Shown: positions 25,362 through 34,177, numbered from the stretch's first letter. The stretch: DNA of 64,000 bases from Kitasatospora papulosa (GCF_000717245.1 NZ_JNYQ01000016.1:1-64000), one strand, 5' to 3'. Numbers and translations are program-made. Notes: generated by a model not told the origin, from the letters alone.

Positions 25362-25835
25362 TCAGGCCTTCGGGATGTCGAAGTAACGGGTCAGACCCGA
25401 GGCCAGGCCGACGTCGCCGACGACCTTCAGCTTGCGCATCATGAACATGGTCACCGGATTGCCGTTGCCGGAGACCAGCCGGAGGAATTCGGCGTCGCCC
25501 ATCACCAGGGTCGTCCGGGGCTCGGCGTCGGAGCGGCCCGCGCTCACCACGCAGGCGCCGTCGGCTATGGAGGTCTCGTAGACCTCCTCGCTCTCACCGG
25601 TGATCTTCCAACGGATCAGGGCCTTCAGCCGGCCGGCCGCCTCCGGGCGGAACTGCTGCCGCATACGCCCGAACACCTCGCGCAGCACCCGGGCGCGCAG
25701 GTCACCGTGCATGACCTCGTCGAGCTGCCTGGCGGACAGGCCCTTGACGATCCGCGCGAAGTCCTCGGGGGAGACGGAGGCGAAGTCGAGCCCGGACAGT
25801 TCGTCGGTGAGGTTGCCGCTGCTGTGGTCGGGCAC
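25362..25835 (-). CDS. SCP2 sterol-binding domain protein
   Basis: The 157-residue protein matches the SCP2 fold, with hydrophobic-pocket segments LKALIRWKITGESEEVYETSI, EPRTTLVMGDAEFLRLVSG and the C-terminal FMMRKLKVVGDVGLASGLTRYF. SCP2 domains bind sterols and long-chain acyl chains. It is the promoter-proximal gene of a pair with the acyl-CoA dehydrogenase, so a lipid-carrier role feeding that enzyme is plausible. Tandem TTAC-N6-GTAA palindromes lie directly upstream of the GTG start. Confidence 0.88.
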   Translation of the reverse strand: MPDHSSGNLTDELSGLDFASVSPEDFARIVKGLSARQLDEVMHGDLRARVLREVFGRMRQQFRPEAAGRLKALIRWKITGESEEVYETSIADGACVVSAGRSDAEPRTTLVMGDAEFLRLVSGNGNPVTMFMMRKLKVVGDVGLASGLTRYFDIPKA

Positions 25836-25844
25836 GCCAAATCC

Positions 25845-25858
25845 TTACTCCAGAGTAA
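25845..25858. promoter_or_regulatory. TTAC-N6-GTAA palindrome, site 1
   Basis: TTACTC-CA-GAGTAA has perfect six-base arms and lies ten bases upstream of the SCP2 start. It is of the type bound by TetR-family repressors. Confidence 0.6.
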
Positions 25859-25860
25859 AC

Positions 25861-25874
25861 TTACTTCTGGGTAA
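25861..25874. promoter_or_regulatory. TTAC-N6-GTAA palindrome, site 2
   Basis: TTACTTCTGGGTAA lies two bases beyond site 1, with a 16-base period. A further GTAAGG half-site follows. The tandem layout suggests cooperative binding upstream of the SCP2/acyl-CoA dehydrogenase pair. Confidence 0.55.
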
Positions 25875-25907
25875 GGTAAGGCGGCCGTCGCCGCAGCGCA
25901 AGAAGCG

Positions 25908-26171
25908 TCACCAGGCGCTGTTCGGGCGGACCGCGAGATGCGGGTGATGGGCGGACAGCACCTTGTTGGCCCACGCGAGCTCGGACAGCGCCTGCTCGCG
26001 GTCCGCCTGGTCCTCGATGCCGAGCCTCGGCCCCCGGAACCTACGCACCTCACGGGCGGCACAGTCGGCGTCGAACTCCGCCTCCAAAATGTGCGACGGG
26101 GTGCAGGCGCCGATCAGCGCGGCGACCCGGTCGGGGATCGGCACGGGGACGAGGAGGTGCGAGGCGGTCAT
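25908..26171 (-). CDS. Small conserved-looking hypothetical protein
   Basis: This 87-residue, soluble protein starts MTASHLLVPVPIPDRVAALIG and contains a charged middle (FDADCAAREVRRFRGPRLG) and the end LSAHHPHLAVRPNSAW. Codon use is normal for the region. It has no recognisable domain. It lies between the SCP2 operon and the PucR gene on the same strand, downstream of a TTAC-N6-GTAA site. I take it as real but of unknown role. Confidence 0.6.
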   Translation of the reverse strand: MTASHLLVPVPIPDRVAALIGACTPSHILEAEFDADCAAREVRRFRGPRLGIEDQADREQALSELAWANKVLSAHHPHLAVRPNSAW

Positions 26172-26324
26172 GGGGGGTTCCCTCTCGGATGGTTGGCCAG
26201 GAGGTGGTGCTCCGCCACGACCGGTGGGCCGTGGCTCCTCCTTATGTAACGGGACGCAGTTCCTGGTTTCTCGTTGAGAACGTCTCCGTGTCGCAACCGT
26301 TTGGGACTGACCGTCTATTTCGCG

Positions 26325-26338
26325 TTACCTGGCAGTAA
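26325..26338. promoter_or_regulatory. TTAC-N6-GTAA palindrome, site 3
   Basis: TTACCTGGCAGTAA lies between the PucR stop and the small hypothetical gene, which is read away from it. It has the same spacing as the two sites before the SCP2 gene. Confidence 0.5.
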
Positions 26339-26369
26339 GTTGACTTGGTGTACCGCGTGTGATGGGCCC

Positions 26370-27584
26370 TCAGTTGAGGATCTGGCCGCTGCGGGCACGT
26401 AACTGCGTCGCGCGCAGCACGGCTTCGGTGGCGAAACGGCTCTCCGGGTCGGTCAGCTGGGTGCCGAAGATGGCCTCCAGGCTGCGCATCCGGTAGCGGA
26501 CCGTCTGGGGGTGCACGTCGAGGAGTTCGCCCATCTGCGCGGCGGTGCCCCGGGTGTCGAGCCAGATCCGCAGGGTCTCGATCAGCCTCTCCCGGCGGGT
26601 GGCGCTGATGCCGGAGACGGGGGCGAGTTCACGCGTGGCGAGCTGGTCGAGCAGGGCGGGATCGGAGAGGAGCCACAGGGTGATGAGGTGGTCCTCGCAC
26701 GGGATGAAGGGCGCGTCCTCGATCACTCCCGCGTCCACCAGTTCGAGGACGCGGCGTGCCCAGCGGATCGAGTCCGCGGCGAGCGCCGTCGGCACGGTGA
26801 GCCCGATCGCCGCGCCCCCGCCCGGAATCGTCCGGTCGAGCATCTCCCTGCGCGCGTCGTCGAACGCCCCCGGGATCAGCAGGTGCGGCTGCGGGTCGCC
26901 GGGATCGATCAGGACGTCGTGGTCCGCGCTGATCCGGTCCAGTCCGGACGGGGGGCGTACGGCGACGAGGGTGACCTGCTCGGGCAGCGCCCATCCCGTC
27001 TGCTCGCACAACTCGGCGATGGCGCTGCGGGGTACCGGCCTGCCGGTGAGGATCAGGTGCAGCAGCCGGCGGCGTACCGCCTCGCTCTGCTGGTCGGACT
27101 GGGCCTGCACCTCCAGATAGCCCTGGCGGGACAGCGACTCGAGCTCGTCCACGTACGCGAACAGGGCGTCGGCGAAGCTGAGCATCAGCGCGGGCGAGAA
27201 GTTGTAGCTCCGGCCCACCTTCTTCGCCCTGCGCAGCGCGACCCGCGCGCCCAGCCGGTACGCGCCCTGCAGCGCGTCCATGGTGCGGCCCTCGTACGCC
27301 TCGAACCGGCCGAATCGACGGCACATGTCGTCGCGCAGGACCGTGGGGGAGGTGGGCTCGGCGACCAGGTCGACGAAGGAGGAAAGGCTCTGTTCGACGC
27401 CCATGCGGATGGAAGCGCCGTTGGGGCCGTTCAGGAGACGCGCGTATTCCGGATAGGCCCGGGTCACTTCCATGCCTATCTCTTTGATCAGGCTCGGCAG
27501 TTCGGGTCGCATGATCGCGGCGAACTCCTGGGGGAGGGGCCCCAGCGGATCTCCGGTGTCCAGCGGCTGGATGAGTCTCGGCAT
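26370..27584 (-). CDS. PucR-family (CdaR-like) helix-turn-helix regulator
   Basis: I start it at ATG 27584 (404 residues), which has GAGGGG upstream; the longer frame to 27737 has no such signal. A long helical N-terminal region (PSLIKEIGMEVTRAYPEYARLL) and a GGDEF-like middle precede the C-terminal PucR helix-turn-helix. The latter spans TLRIWLDTRGTAAQMGELLD to HPQTVRYRMRSLEAIFG. Such regulators usually respond to small molecules. It stands before the secreted-protein cluster and MCE operon, both divergent from it, and may control them. Confidence 0.85.
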   Translation of the reverse strand: MPRLIQPLDTGDPLGPLPQEFAAIMRPELPSLIKEIGMEVTRAYPEYARLLNGPNGASIRMGVEQSLSSFVDLVAEPTSPTVLRDDMCRRFGRFEAYEGRTMDALQGAYRLGARVALRRAKKVGRSYNFSPALMLSFADALFAYVDELESLSRQGYLEVQAQSDQQSEAVRRRLLHLILTGRPVPRSAIAELCEQTGWALPEQVTLVAVRPPSGLDRISADHDVLIDPGDPQPHLLIPGAFDDARREMLDRTIPGGGAAIGLTVPTALAADSIRWARRVLELVDAGVIEDAPFIPCEDHLITLWLLSDPALLDQLATRELAPVSGISATRRERLIETLRIWLDTRGTAAQMGELLDVHPQTVRYRMRSLEAIFGTQLTDPESRFATEAVLRATQLRARSGQILN

Positions 27585-28240
27585 GACGTCCCCTCGCTTT
27601 CCTGGGTCCGGCTGGGCGGAGCAGGTGGGGGAAAGCGCTCCCACGGACCGACAGGTGTATACCAACATCGGCGCCGAAGATAGACCAAGTCGGGCGGGGT
27701 GCACACCGCCTGGACAAGATCGAAGTGCAAGGGGCACACATCATGGCCCTGTTGTGGCGCTCCCGTGCAGGTCGCGCGCTACATGCTCACTTCCGGACAA
27801 AATTTTCGGCCGTGTCTTGCATCGTTCCCCCTGCGGGCCCCCCGGACGAACGACCCTCCCGTCGCGGGGGCGAGGTGTTCCGTGCGCCTCCACCCGTCAC
27901 CCCCGGGCCTCTGTGCGGGCGGCGGCGACAAGGGCCGGGTCCGGCATCGTGCCGAAGGAAGACATTCCACCGAGATATTGCGCACCAAGTGACAAGTGTG
28001 CCGCGCGAATTAGTGACCTGCTGACGAGGAAAAAAACTCACCCGGCCAATCTTGACCCGCAGGATTGTGCTCCAAGTTTCCCGCAAGTAACGTCACGCCC
28101 TGTCACAGAACGTGTGTGGCTGAAAGAGCAGCACGGCCCCCCACGCAACGATTCATCGCGGCACTCGCTGCGTCTTTGCAGGAATTCGAGTGCTGTCCCC
28201 GCAACAGTGCATCCGCACTGCCGAATCGGAGGAACTCACT
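27585..28240. other. Intergenic region between PucR gene and secreted-protein cluster
   Basis: This 656-bp divergent region has no reading frame with convincing codon bias. It holds GTGACAAGTG at 27989-27998, a ten-base word found again at 32161-32170 before the MCE operon. GGAGG lies just before the GTG at 28241. I identified no -35/-10 pair with confidence. Confidence 0.45.
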
Positions 28241-28876
28241 GTGCGCAACACCCTCAGAAAGATCGCACTCACGGCTGGTGCCGCCGCGGCCGCCGTCACC
28301 CTCGGAGCCACCACCGCCACCGCCGGCGTCGCCGCCCCGACGTGGACGGTCGGCCCCAACTCGCCGGAGACGTTCTCGGCCAGTTCCGGCACCGTCACCC
28401 TCTCCCTCAACGGCATCCCGATGACGTGTACGTCCTCCGCGGCGTCGGGCAACCTGGCCAGCGCCTCCGGCACGACGAACGTGCAGGTCGGCACCATCGC
28501 TCCGCTGACCTGGAGCAACTGCACCAGCCCCTTCGGCCCGGTGACCCCGACCGCCGACACGTCCACCCCGTGGAAGCTGAACGCGAACACCTACAGCGCC
28601 GGTGTCACCAACGGATACATCTCCGGAGTGAAGGCCACGCTGAAGGTCCTCACCTGCACCTTCACGGTGACGGGCAACGTCGTCGCCAAGTACACCAACT
28701 CCACCGGTGTGCTGGCGGTCAGCAACAACGCCACCTACAAGCTGACGGTCGCCACCGTCACCGCGGGCTGTGCGGGCATCGCGGCCGTGGGCAACAACCC
28801 GACCTACACCGCCAACTACAACGCGGTCACGCCGAGCGGCGGCACCACCAAGCCGACGATCGTCTACACCCCCTGA
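28241..28876 (+). CDS. Secreted protein of unknown function
   Basis: GTG 28241 follows GGAGG and gives 211 residues. A Sec signal peptide (basic VRNTLRK, hydrophobic LTAGAAAAAVTLGATTATAG) leads to a Thr/Asn/Ser-rich beta-type protein. Four Cys (MTCTSSAA, SNCTSPFG, LTCTFTV, AGCAGIA) probably form two disulfides. I do not recognise an enzyme family. Its composition resembles small secreted Streptomyces wall or coat proteins. It is the first of three secreted proteins placed between the PucR and MCE genes. Confidence 0.75.
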   Translation: MRNTLRKIALTAGAAAAAVTLGATTATAGVAAPTWTVGPNSPETFSASSGTVTLSLNGIPMTCTSSAASGNLASASGTTNVQVGTIAPLTWSNCTSPFGPVTPTADTSTPWKLNANTYSAGVTNGYISGVKATLKVLTCTFTVTGNVVAKYTNSTGVLAVSNNATYKLTVATVTAGCAGIAAVGNNPTYTANYNAVTPSGGTTKPTIVYTP

Positions 28877-28901
28877 TCCGGAAACGGCTCAGGAGTGAGC
28901 A

Positions 28902-28938
28902 GGGATCGCACGGCGGGAACCGTCCGCCGTGCGATCCC
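28902..28938 (+). terminator. Strong terminator after the first secreted protein
   Basis: GGGATCGCACGGCGG (28902-28916) and CCGCCGTGCGATCCC (28924-28938) form a perfect 15-base-pair stem with a seven-base loop. It follows the stop by 25 bases and separates this gene from the next. Confidence 0.8.
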
Positions 28939-29107
28939 CGTGCCCGACCCTCCTCCGCGCGACGGAGGCGCCGGCCGTGCGGGCCGAGCGTCGTGTGCAC
29001 CCCTGATCCGGACGGGTACCCACGGGACCTGAGCGAGCAGCACCTCCCGTCGCGGGTCCGTCCGCCGCGCGACAGACGTCCGACCGGTCCGAAAGGGGAG
29101 ACCGCCA

Positions 29108-30616
29108 GTGAGAGGCACTCGTACGACGGAAGCACGCAGGCGCACGGCACGCGGTGCCGCAGTGGCCACCGCGGTGCTGCTGGGAGGCATGGTTCCCGGG
29201 GCGCGGGCCGCAGCCGGTGTGCAGGACGTCGATACGGCGCTGGCTTACACCTGCCGCCTTCCGGAGGGCGGACAGGAGGTGAAGACCACGGCCAGGATCA
29301 CCGCGAAACTCCCCGAGGCCGGTCGGGCGGGCCAGACCGTGCAGCCCGAGGAACAAGCCGTGGACCTGACGCTCCCCGAGGACGCGTCGGCCGTGCTCGC
29401 CGGCTCCGGAGCGGCGACCGTGAGCGCGCAGACGCGCCTCTCGGTCGATGTGGCCCAGGGCGATCAGCGCGCTCGTACGGAGTGGATCGGGCGGACCGGC
29501 GACGCGGTACGGGTGCCCGAGACGGGTGACCTGACGCTGAGTACGTCGGGGAACGTCCCCTACGTGAAGCCCGAGGTGCCCGGCGATCTGGAGTTCGAGG
29601 CGGGCGCCCTGTCCGTGGAACTCACCCTGAAGGCGGCCGACGGGGCACCCGCCGAACCGTCCGCCCTCACCTTGAGCTGCTCGCCCGACACCGGGCAGGA
29701 CGCCCGACTGGCGGTGGTCCCCGTGAGCGCGGGGAGCGGCGAGGCGGAGGCGGATCCCACCCCGGGCGAATCCTGGCCCGAGGACCAGCCGGCGGAGGAG
29801 GACGACGAGCTTCCGAAGGTCGGAAAGCCGGCGCGGCAGCCCGCCGCGGCCGACGCACCCCCCTGCGTGGGGGACGCGGCCGACGACCTGAGCATGAACG
29901 CCTTCGTCACCGGCTACGCCAACGTGGCGAAGCTCAAGGGGGCGACCAAATTCCCGTTGGCCTGTGCCCGGATCACACAGGGCGAGAGCCGGATCGTGCC
30001 CGACGGCGAATTCCTGCACGTGTACCAGGACTCGGCGGTGGACCTCGACTACAAGGGGAAGACGCAGCTCCCCCCGGCTTCCGGCACCTTCCTGACGTTC
30101 GGATTCATGCCGACCACCGCGACCCTGGAAATGACTCAGATCCCCCCGGCGACCAACCCCGACGGGACGCGTGTTCCGAACATCAAGTCCGACCTGGCGA
30201 TCAACATCGCCGAAGGGTCGACCAAGGCCGTCACGACCGTGACCCTCCAGCTGATGCTCAGACTCCATGACGTCGAGGTCAACGGTGTGCCCCTGGACGT
30301 GGGTGACAACTGCCGCACCAGCAAGCCCTTCTCGCTGAAGCTGGAGGGGCGCATGACGCTGAAGGACGGGGTCCAGGAGGGGTACACCCTGGTGACCGGC
30401 GGTGAGCTGACCGGTTCGGTCACGCTGCCCCCCTTCAGCGGGTGCGGCGCCGACGAGGACCTGGACAACCTCTTCACCGCGTCCCTGTCCGGGGTGCCGG
30501 GTTACGTCAAGCAGGTGCAGGGGGCGCCCTGCGCGCCCTCGCAGCACACGCCCGGTGACGGCGGGGTGTGCACGGACGCCCTCGAACCGGTGGACGTGCC
30601 CGAAGCGCGCCGTTGA
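29108..30616 (+). CDS. Secreted DUF6801-type protein
   Basis: GTG 29108 has GGGGAG upstream and gives 502 residues. A Sec signal peptide (AAVATAVLLGGMVPGARA) precedes a domain starting ALAYTCRLPEGGQEVKTTARI, which I assign to DUF6801. An acidic Pro/Glu linker (about residues 218-255) connects to a second beta-rich domain with Cys pairs (PPCVGD, LACARI, DNCRTS, SGCGAD). There are no catalytic motifs. The structure suggests an extracellular binding or surface protein. It is read in the same direction as its two secreted neighbours. Confidence 0.75.
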   Translation: MRGTRTTEARRRTARGAAVATAVLLGGMVPGARAAAGVQDVDTALAYTCRLPEGGQEVKTTARITAKLPEAGRAGQTVQPEEQAVDLTLPEDASAVLAGSGAATVSAQTRLSVDVAQGDQRARTEWIGRTGDAVRVPETGDLTLSTSGNVPYVKPEVPGDLEFEAGALSVELTLKAADGAPAEPSALTLSCSPDTGQDARLAVVPVSAGSGEAEADPTPGESWPEDQPAEEDDELPKVGKPARQPAAADAPPCVGDAADDLSMNAFVTGYANVAKLKGATKFPLACARITQGESRIVPDGEFLHVYQDSAVDLDYKGKTQLPPASGTFLTFGFMPTTATLEMTQIPPATNPDGTRVPNIKSDLAINIAEGSTKAVTTVTLQLMLRLHDVEVNGVPLDVGDNCRTSKPFSLKLEGRMTLKDGVQEGYTLVTGGELTGSVTLPPFSGCGADEDLDNLFTASLSGVPGYVKQVQGAPCAPSQHTPGDGGVCTDALEPVDVPEARR

Positions 30617-30687
30617 CCCGCAGCCGAACCGACCAACCGCACGGAGCACAGCAGATTCTCCCGCCCCGCTCACGAATTGAGGGAACC

Positions 30688-31641
30688 ATGAGACCTGCCT
30701 CGAAGACCTGGATCAAGGCCGCCGGCGCGGTCGCCGCGTCCGCCGCACTGGTCATGCCCCTGACTGCCACCCCGGCCGGGGCCGCCACGGCCGCCGCCCA
30801 GCTGAACGGCTCCTGGGCTCCGTTCGACCGCTGTCCGGTGGACGCACCCGCCATGCTCGCGACCGACGGTGACGTCGACGTCCCGTTGTGTGTGACGTCC
30901 ACCTCGCCCAGCGGGACGATCAAGCTGGGCAACGTGACGGCGACGACCGGTTCGACGAACCTGCAGTTCGGTGTCGTCCAGCACCCTGCTGAGGGGACCT
31001 ACACGGTCGTCCCGCCGGCGGCCGGCTCCATCGTCAGCGGCAAGACCACCATCCCCGGCGGTCTCCTCGGCATCATGTGCCCCAGCAACGTCCCCGTCGT
31101 CTCCGCCGTCTGCGGGCAGATCACCAACGCCACGCTGAACAAGGTGACCGCCACGGTCGAGTCGGCCGGTACGCCGACCGAATTCAGCCTGGTCGCCGGC
31201 ATATCCTCGGGCCCGATCGTCAAGCTGCCCGTCAAGATCCGCCTGGAGAACCCGCTGCTCGGATCCAACTGCTACATCGGAAGCAGCAGCAACCCCGTGC
31301 TTCTGCGCCCCGGCAACCTCAGCGCCCCCGGCATCTCCGCCGCCAGGTTCAACGCCGACGGCTCCGAGAACCCTGACGAGGGGTCGATGATCCAGATCGC
31401 TCTGTCCGGCGCCGCGCAGGGGGACAGCCAGTTCTCCGTGCCGAAGGCCAGCGGGTGCGGTCTCGGCGGCCTCCTCAGCTGGGCCATCGACCTCAAGGTC
31501 GGCCTGCCCGCCGCGGCCGGCTCGAACAACCTCGTCCTGAACGATGCCAAGACCTACACGGCCGGCCTCACGGCCCCCGGTCTGTCCGTGCCCGACGCCG
31601 GCAAGGAGCTCGCAGAGGGCTGGCACTCCGCGGTGAAGTAG
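30688..31641 (+). CDS. Secreted protein of unknown function
   Basis: ATG 30688 has GAGGG five bases upstream and gives 317 residues. The signal peptide (KAAGAVAASAALVMPLTATPAGA) is followed by a beta-rich protein with Cys in FDRCPVD, PLCVTST, IMCPSN, VCGQIT, SNCYIGS and SGCGLGG. Its middle (TNATLNKVTATVES and FSLVAGISSGPIVKLPVKI) suggests an immunoglobulin-like or jelly-roll fold; I cannot name a family. A strong terminator follows, so it is not read through into the MCE operon under normal termination. Confidence 0.75.
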   Translation: MRPASKTWIKAAGAVAASAALVMPLTATPAGAATAAAQLNGSWAPFDRCPVDAPAMLATDGDVDVPLCVTSTSPSGTIKLGNVTATTGSTNLQFGVVQHPAEGTYTVVPPAAGSIVSGKTTIPGGLLGIMCPSNVPVVSAVCGQITNATLNKVTATVESAGTPTEFSLVAGISSGPIVKLPVKIRLENPLLGSNCYIGSSSNPVLLRPGNLSAPGISAARFNADGSENPDEGSMIQIALSGAAQGDSQFSVPKASGCGLGGLLSWAIDLKVGLPAAAGSNNLVLNDAKTYTAGLTAPGLSVPDAGKELAEGWHSAVK

Positions 31642-31709
31642 CGCCGCAGAAGGCCGGTGACACCTCCTGTTCTTGTCACTTGATGCGCCCCGGCCCTCTC
31701 CGCCCATGA

Positions 31710-31746
31710 GCCCGCCCCGACCGCATGCACGCTGGTCGGGGCGGGC
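31710..31746 (+). terminator. Strong terminator after the secreted-protein cluster
   Basis: GCCCGCCCCGACC (31710-31722) and GGTCGGGGCGGGC (31734-31746) form a perfect 13-base-pair stem with an 11-base loop. Confidence 0.8.
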
Positions 31747-31905
31747 TTCGGCATGTCCGGGGCGCCCTCACGGAGCCGGCCGTGACTACCCGAAGGCCCT
31801 CACTTTTCGACAGGTTTCGCGCGCCGATTACTCACCAGGGCATAAGAAAACGGGGCTGAGTGATTACCTCGGAGAAAGTTCGTGAAGTGCTATTGCGGAC
31901 TCAGG

Positions 31906-31919
31906 TTACTGGCCCGTAA
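31906..31919. promoter_or_regulatory. TTAC-N6-GTAA palindrome, site 4
   Basis: TTACTGGCCCGTAA lies inside the longer near-palindrome GTTACTGGCCCGTAAC (31905-31920). It is about 420 bases before the MCE ATPase start and matches the other three sites in arm sequence and spacing. Confidence 0.55.
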
Positions 31920-32150
31920 CGTCCCGCTTGAGCAGCTCGGAAACACGTCCGTACCTGCTTGTCCGACGTACGTGGAGTGCTGGTCGAGCCCTCTTGGTCC
32001 GGGATTCCGCCGGGAGTTCCTCCGGCCCCGGACCTTCATTCGGGGGATGTCCTCCTCTCCCGGGGTCTCGTGGTTCCGGCCCCCCGGGCCGCAGGACCGC
32101 GGTGCACCCCGGAAAGATTGCGCAGTTTGCGACAAAGCCGCCGAGCGGGT

Positions 32151-32167
32151 TTGTCAATCGGTGACAA
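32151..32167. promoter_or_regulatory. TTGTCA-N5-TGACAA palindrome before the MCE operon
   Basis: TTGTCA (32151-32156) and TGACAA (32162-32167) are perfect arms. The right half extends to GTGACAAGTG, which also occurs at 27989-27998 before the secreted-protein cluster. It is a candidate site for a shared regulator such as the adjacent PucR protein. Confidence 0.5.
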
Positions 32168-32342
32168 GTGATCCACACCGAGATCGACATCCGGCGATTT
32201 CCGCTGCTCAACGGCTTGTCCTGGCGGATTCGACGGACATACCGTGCGCCTCCTGGTGCACGGGTGACGAGCCGTCCTTGCATGTACCGGAGCCGGAGCG
32301 CAGACAGATGACGTCGTTCACCACCACTTCGAGGGAGGGCCG

Positions 32343-33329
32343 ATGGGAATCGAAGTAGTCGTCGAAGGCCTGACGAAATCCTTCGGCAAGCAGAACATCT
32401 GGCAGGACGTCAGCCTCACCCTGCCGGCCGGTGAGGTGAGCGTCATGCTCGGACCGTCCGGTACCGGGAAGACCGTTTTCCTGAAGTCCATCATCGGACT
32501 GCTGAAGCCGGAAAAGGGCCGTGTGCTCATCAACGGCGTCGACATGGTGAACAGCCCCGAACGGGACATCATGGAGACCCGGAAACTCTTCGGCCTCATG
32601 TTCCAGGACGGCGCCCTCTTCGGTTCGATGTCGCTCTTCGACAACATCGCCTTCCCCTTGCGTGAACACACCCGCAAGAAGGAGTCGGAGATCCGGCGCA
32701 TCGTCATGGAACGGATCGACGTCGTCGGCCTGCTCGGTGCGGAGGGAAAACTTCCGGGTGAGATATCCGGCGGTATGCGCAAGCGGGCCGGCCTGGCCCG
32801 CGCCCTCGTCCTGGACCCGCAGATCATCCTCTGCGACGAGCCCGACTCCGGACTCGACCCGGTGCGCACCGCCTACCTCTCGCAACTCCTCATCGATCTC
32901 AACGCGCAGATCGACGCGACGATGCTCATCGTCACCCACAACCTCGACATCGCGGCCACCGTCCCGGACAACATGGGCATGCTCTTCTGCCGCAACCTCG
33001 TCACCTTCGGCCCCCGTGAGGTGCTGCTCACCAGCGACATGCCGGTGGTCTCCCAGTTCCTCGCCGGACGCCGCGAAGGCCCCATCGGGATGTCGGAGGA
33101 GAAGGACGCGGCCACCCTCGCCGCGGAGCAGACGAGCGGCAACGGCTGGGGCCACGCCGCCCCGCGCACCGTCGTACCGCAGCTGGAGCCCTCCCCGGGC
33201 ATGCCCGTGAGGCAGGCGGCCCTGCGCCGCCGGGAGCGGGTCGTCTCCATGATGGGCCAGCTCCCGGAGGCGGCCCGTACGGCCATCATGAACAGCTACA
33301 CGCCGACCTTGGGCGGTGGGCGCCGATGA
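32343..33329 (+). CDS. MCE transporter ATPase (Mkl/MlaF-like)
   Basis: The 328-residue ABC ATPase contains Walker A GPSGTGKT, signature ISGGMRKRAGLARAL and Walker B IILCDEPDSGLDP followed by a switch His (TLIVTHNL-type, here LIVTHNLDIAA). About 70 extra C-terminal residues, ending SYTPTLGGGRR, resemble the tails of actinobacterial Mce ATPases. It powers lipid import through two YrbE permeases and MCE proteins. GAGGGAGGG precedes ATG 32343. It overlaps the next gene by four bases. Confidence 0.92.
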   Translation: MGIEVVVEGLTKSFGKQNIWQDVSLTLPAGEVSVMLGPSGTGKTVFLKSIIGLLKPEKGRVLINGVDMVNSPERDIMETRKLFGLMFQDGALFGSMSLFDNIAFPLREHTRKKESEIRRIVMERIDVVGLLGAEGKLPGEISGGMRKRAGLARALVLDPQIILCDEPDSGLDPVRTAYLSQLLIDLNAQIDATMLIVTHNLDIAATVPDNMGMLFCRNLVTFGPREVLLTSDMPVVSQFLAGRREGPIGMSEEKDAATLAAEQTSGNGWGHAAPRTVVPQLEPSPGMPVRQAALRRRERVVSMMGQLPEAARTAIMNSYTPTLGGGRR

Positions 33330-34174
33330 CGGCACCGCCGCCCGTACGGCCACCGGCCGAGCCCGCCACGGAGAAGGCCACCGGGACGCCGGGGCGGAAG
33401 CCGCCCTCGCGGCTCCTCGCACCCCTCCGCCAGACCGGTCAGCTCTTCGCGCTCGCCCTGGCGGTGGCCCGCGCCATCTTCCGCCGGCCCTTCCAGGTGC
33501 GGGAGTTCATCGAGCAGTTCTGGTTCGTCGCGAGCGTGACCATCCTGCCCGCGGCCCTCGTCTCCATCCCCTTCGGCGCGGTCATCGCCCTCCAGGTCGG
33601 CTCGCTCACCGAACAGCTCGGCGCCCAGTCCTTCACGGGCGGCGCCAGCGTCCTCGCCGTCATCCAGCAGGCCAGCCCGCTCATCGTGGCCCTGCTGATC
33701 GCCGGGGCCGCCGGATCCGCCATCTGCGCGGACCTGGGCTCCCGCAAGATCCGCGAGGAACTGGACGCCATGGAGGTCATGGGCGTCTCGCCCGTCCAGC
33801 GCCTCGTCGTCCCACGGGTCCTGGCCACCATGTTCGTCGCGGTCCTGCTCAACGGGCTGGTCTCCGTCGTCGGCACGCTCGGCGGCTACTTCTTCAACGT
33901 GATCATGCAGGGCGGAACCCCCGGCGCCTACCTCGCCAGCTTCTCCGCCCTCGCCCAGCTGCCCGACCTCTACGTCGGTGAACTCAAGGCGCTGATCTTC
34001 GGCTTCATCGCGGGCATCGTCGCCGCCTACCGAGGGCTGAACCCCCGGGGCGGCCCCAAGGGAGTGGGCGACGCGGTCAACCAGTCCGTGGTCATCACCT
34101 TCATGCTGCTGTTCGCGGTGAACATGGTCCTCACGGCGATCTACCTCCAGATCGTCCCCCCGAAGGGGGGCTGA
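33326..34174 (+). CDS. yrbE1A: MCE permease YrbE-A (MlaE family)
   Basis: This 282-residue MlaE/YrbE permease has about five hydrophobic segments and the family region GSAICADLGSRKIREELDAMEVMGVSP, whose EExDAMxxMG motif contacts the ATPase. The first 45 residues are Pro/Arg-rich and cytoplasmic. It pairs with the next gene as the membrane channel of the importer. ATGA overlap with the ATPase gene shows translational coupling. Confidence 0.92.
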   Translation: MTAPPPVRPPAEPATEKATGTPGRKPPSRLLAPLRQTGQLFALALAVARAIFRRPFQVREFIEQFWFVASVTILPAALVSIPFGAVIALQVGSLTEQLGAQSFTGGASVLAVIQQASPLIVALLIAGAAGSAICADLGSRKIREELDAMEVMGVSPVQRLVVPRVLATMFVAVLLNGLVSVVGTLGGYFFNVIMQGGTPGAYLASFSALAQLPDLYVGELKALIFGFIAGIVAAYRGLNPRGGPKGVGDAVNQSVVITFMLLFAVNMVLTAIYLQIVPPKGG

Positions 34175-34177
34175 GCG

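Larger units (their letters stand above)
31747..32342. other. Regulatory region of the MCE operon
   Basis: No convincing reading frame occurs between the terminator and ATG 32343. The region is relatively A/T-rich and holds two palindromes, at 31905-31920 and 32151-32167. The long distance from the first palindrome to the ATG suggests either a long leader or an upstream activator site. I could not assign a -10/-35 pair with confidence. Confidence 0.5.

Noticed and set aside
30568..30687. An N-terminal extension of the third secreted protein from ATG 30568
   Set aside because: It would place 40 Arg-rich residues before a perfect signal peptide, and GAGGG lies immediately before ATG 30688.
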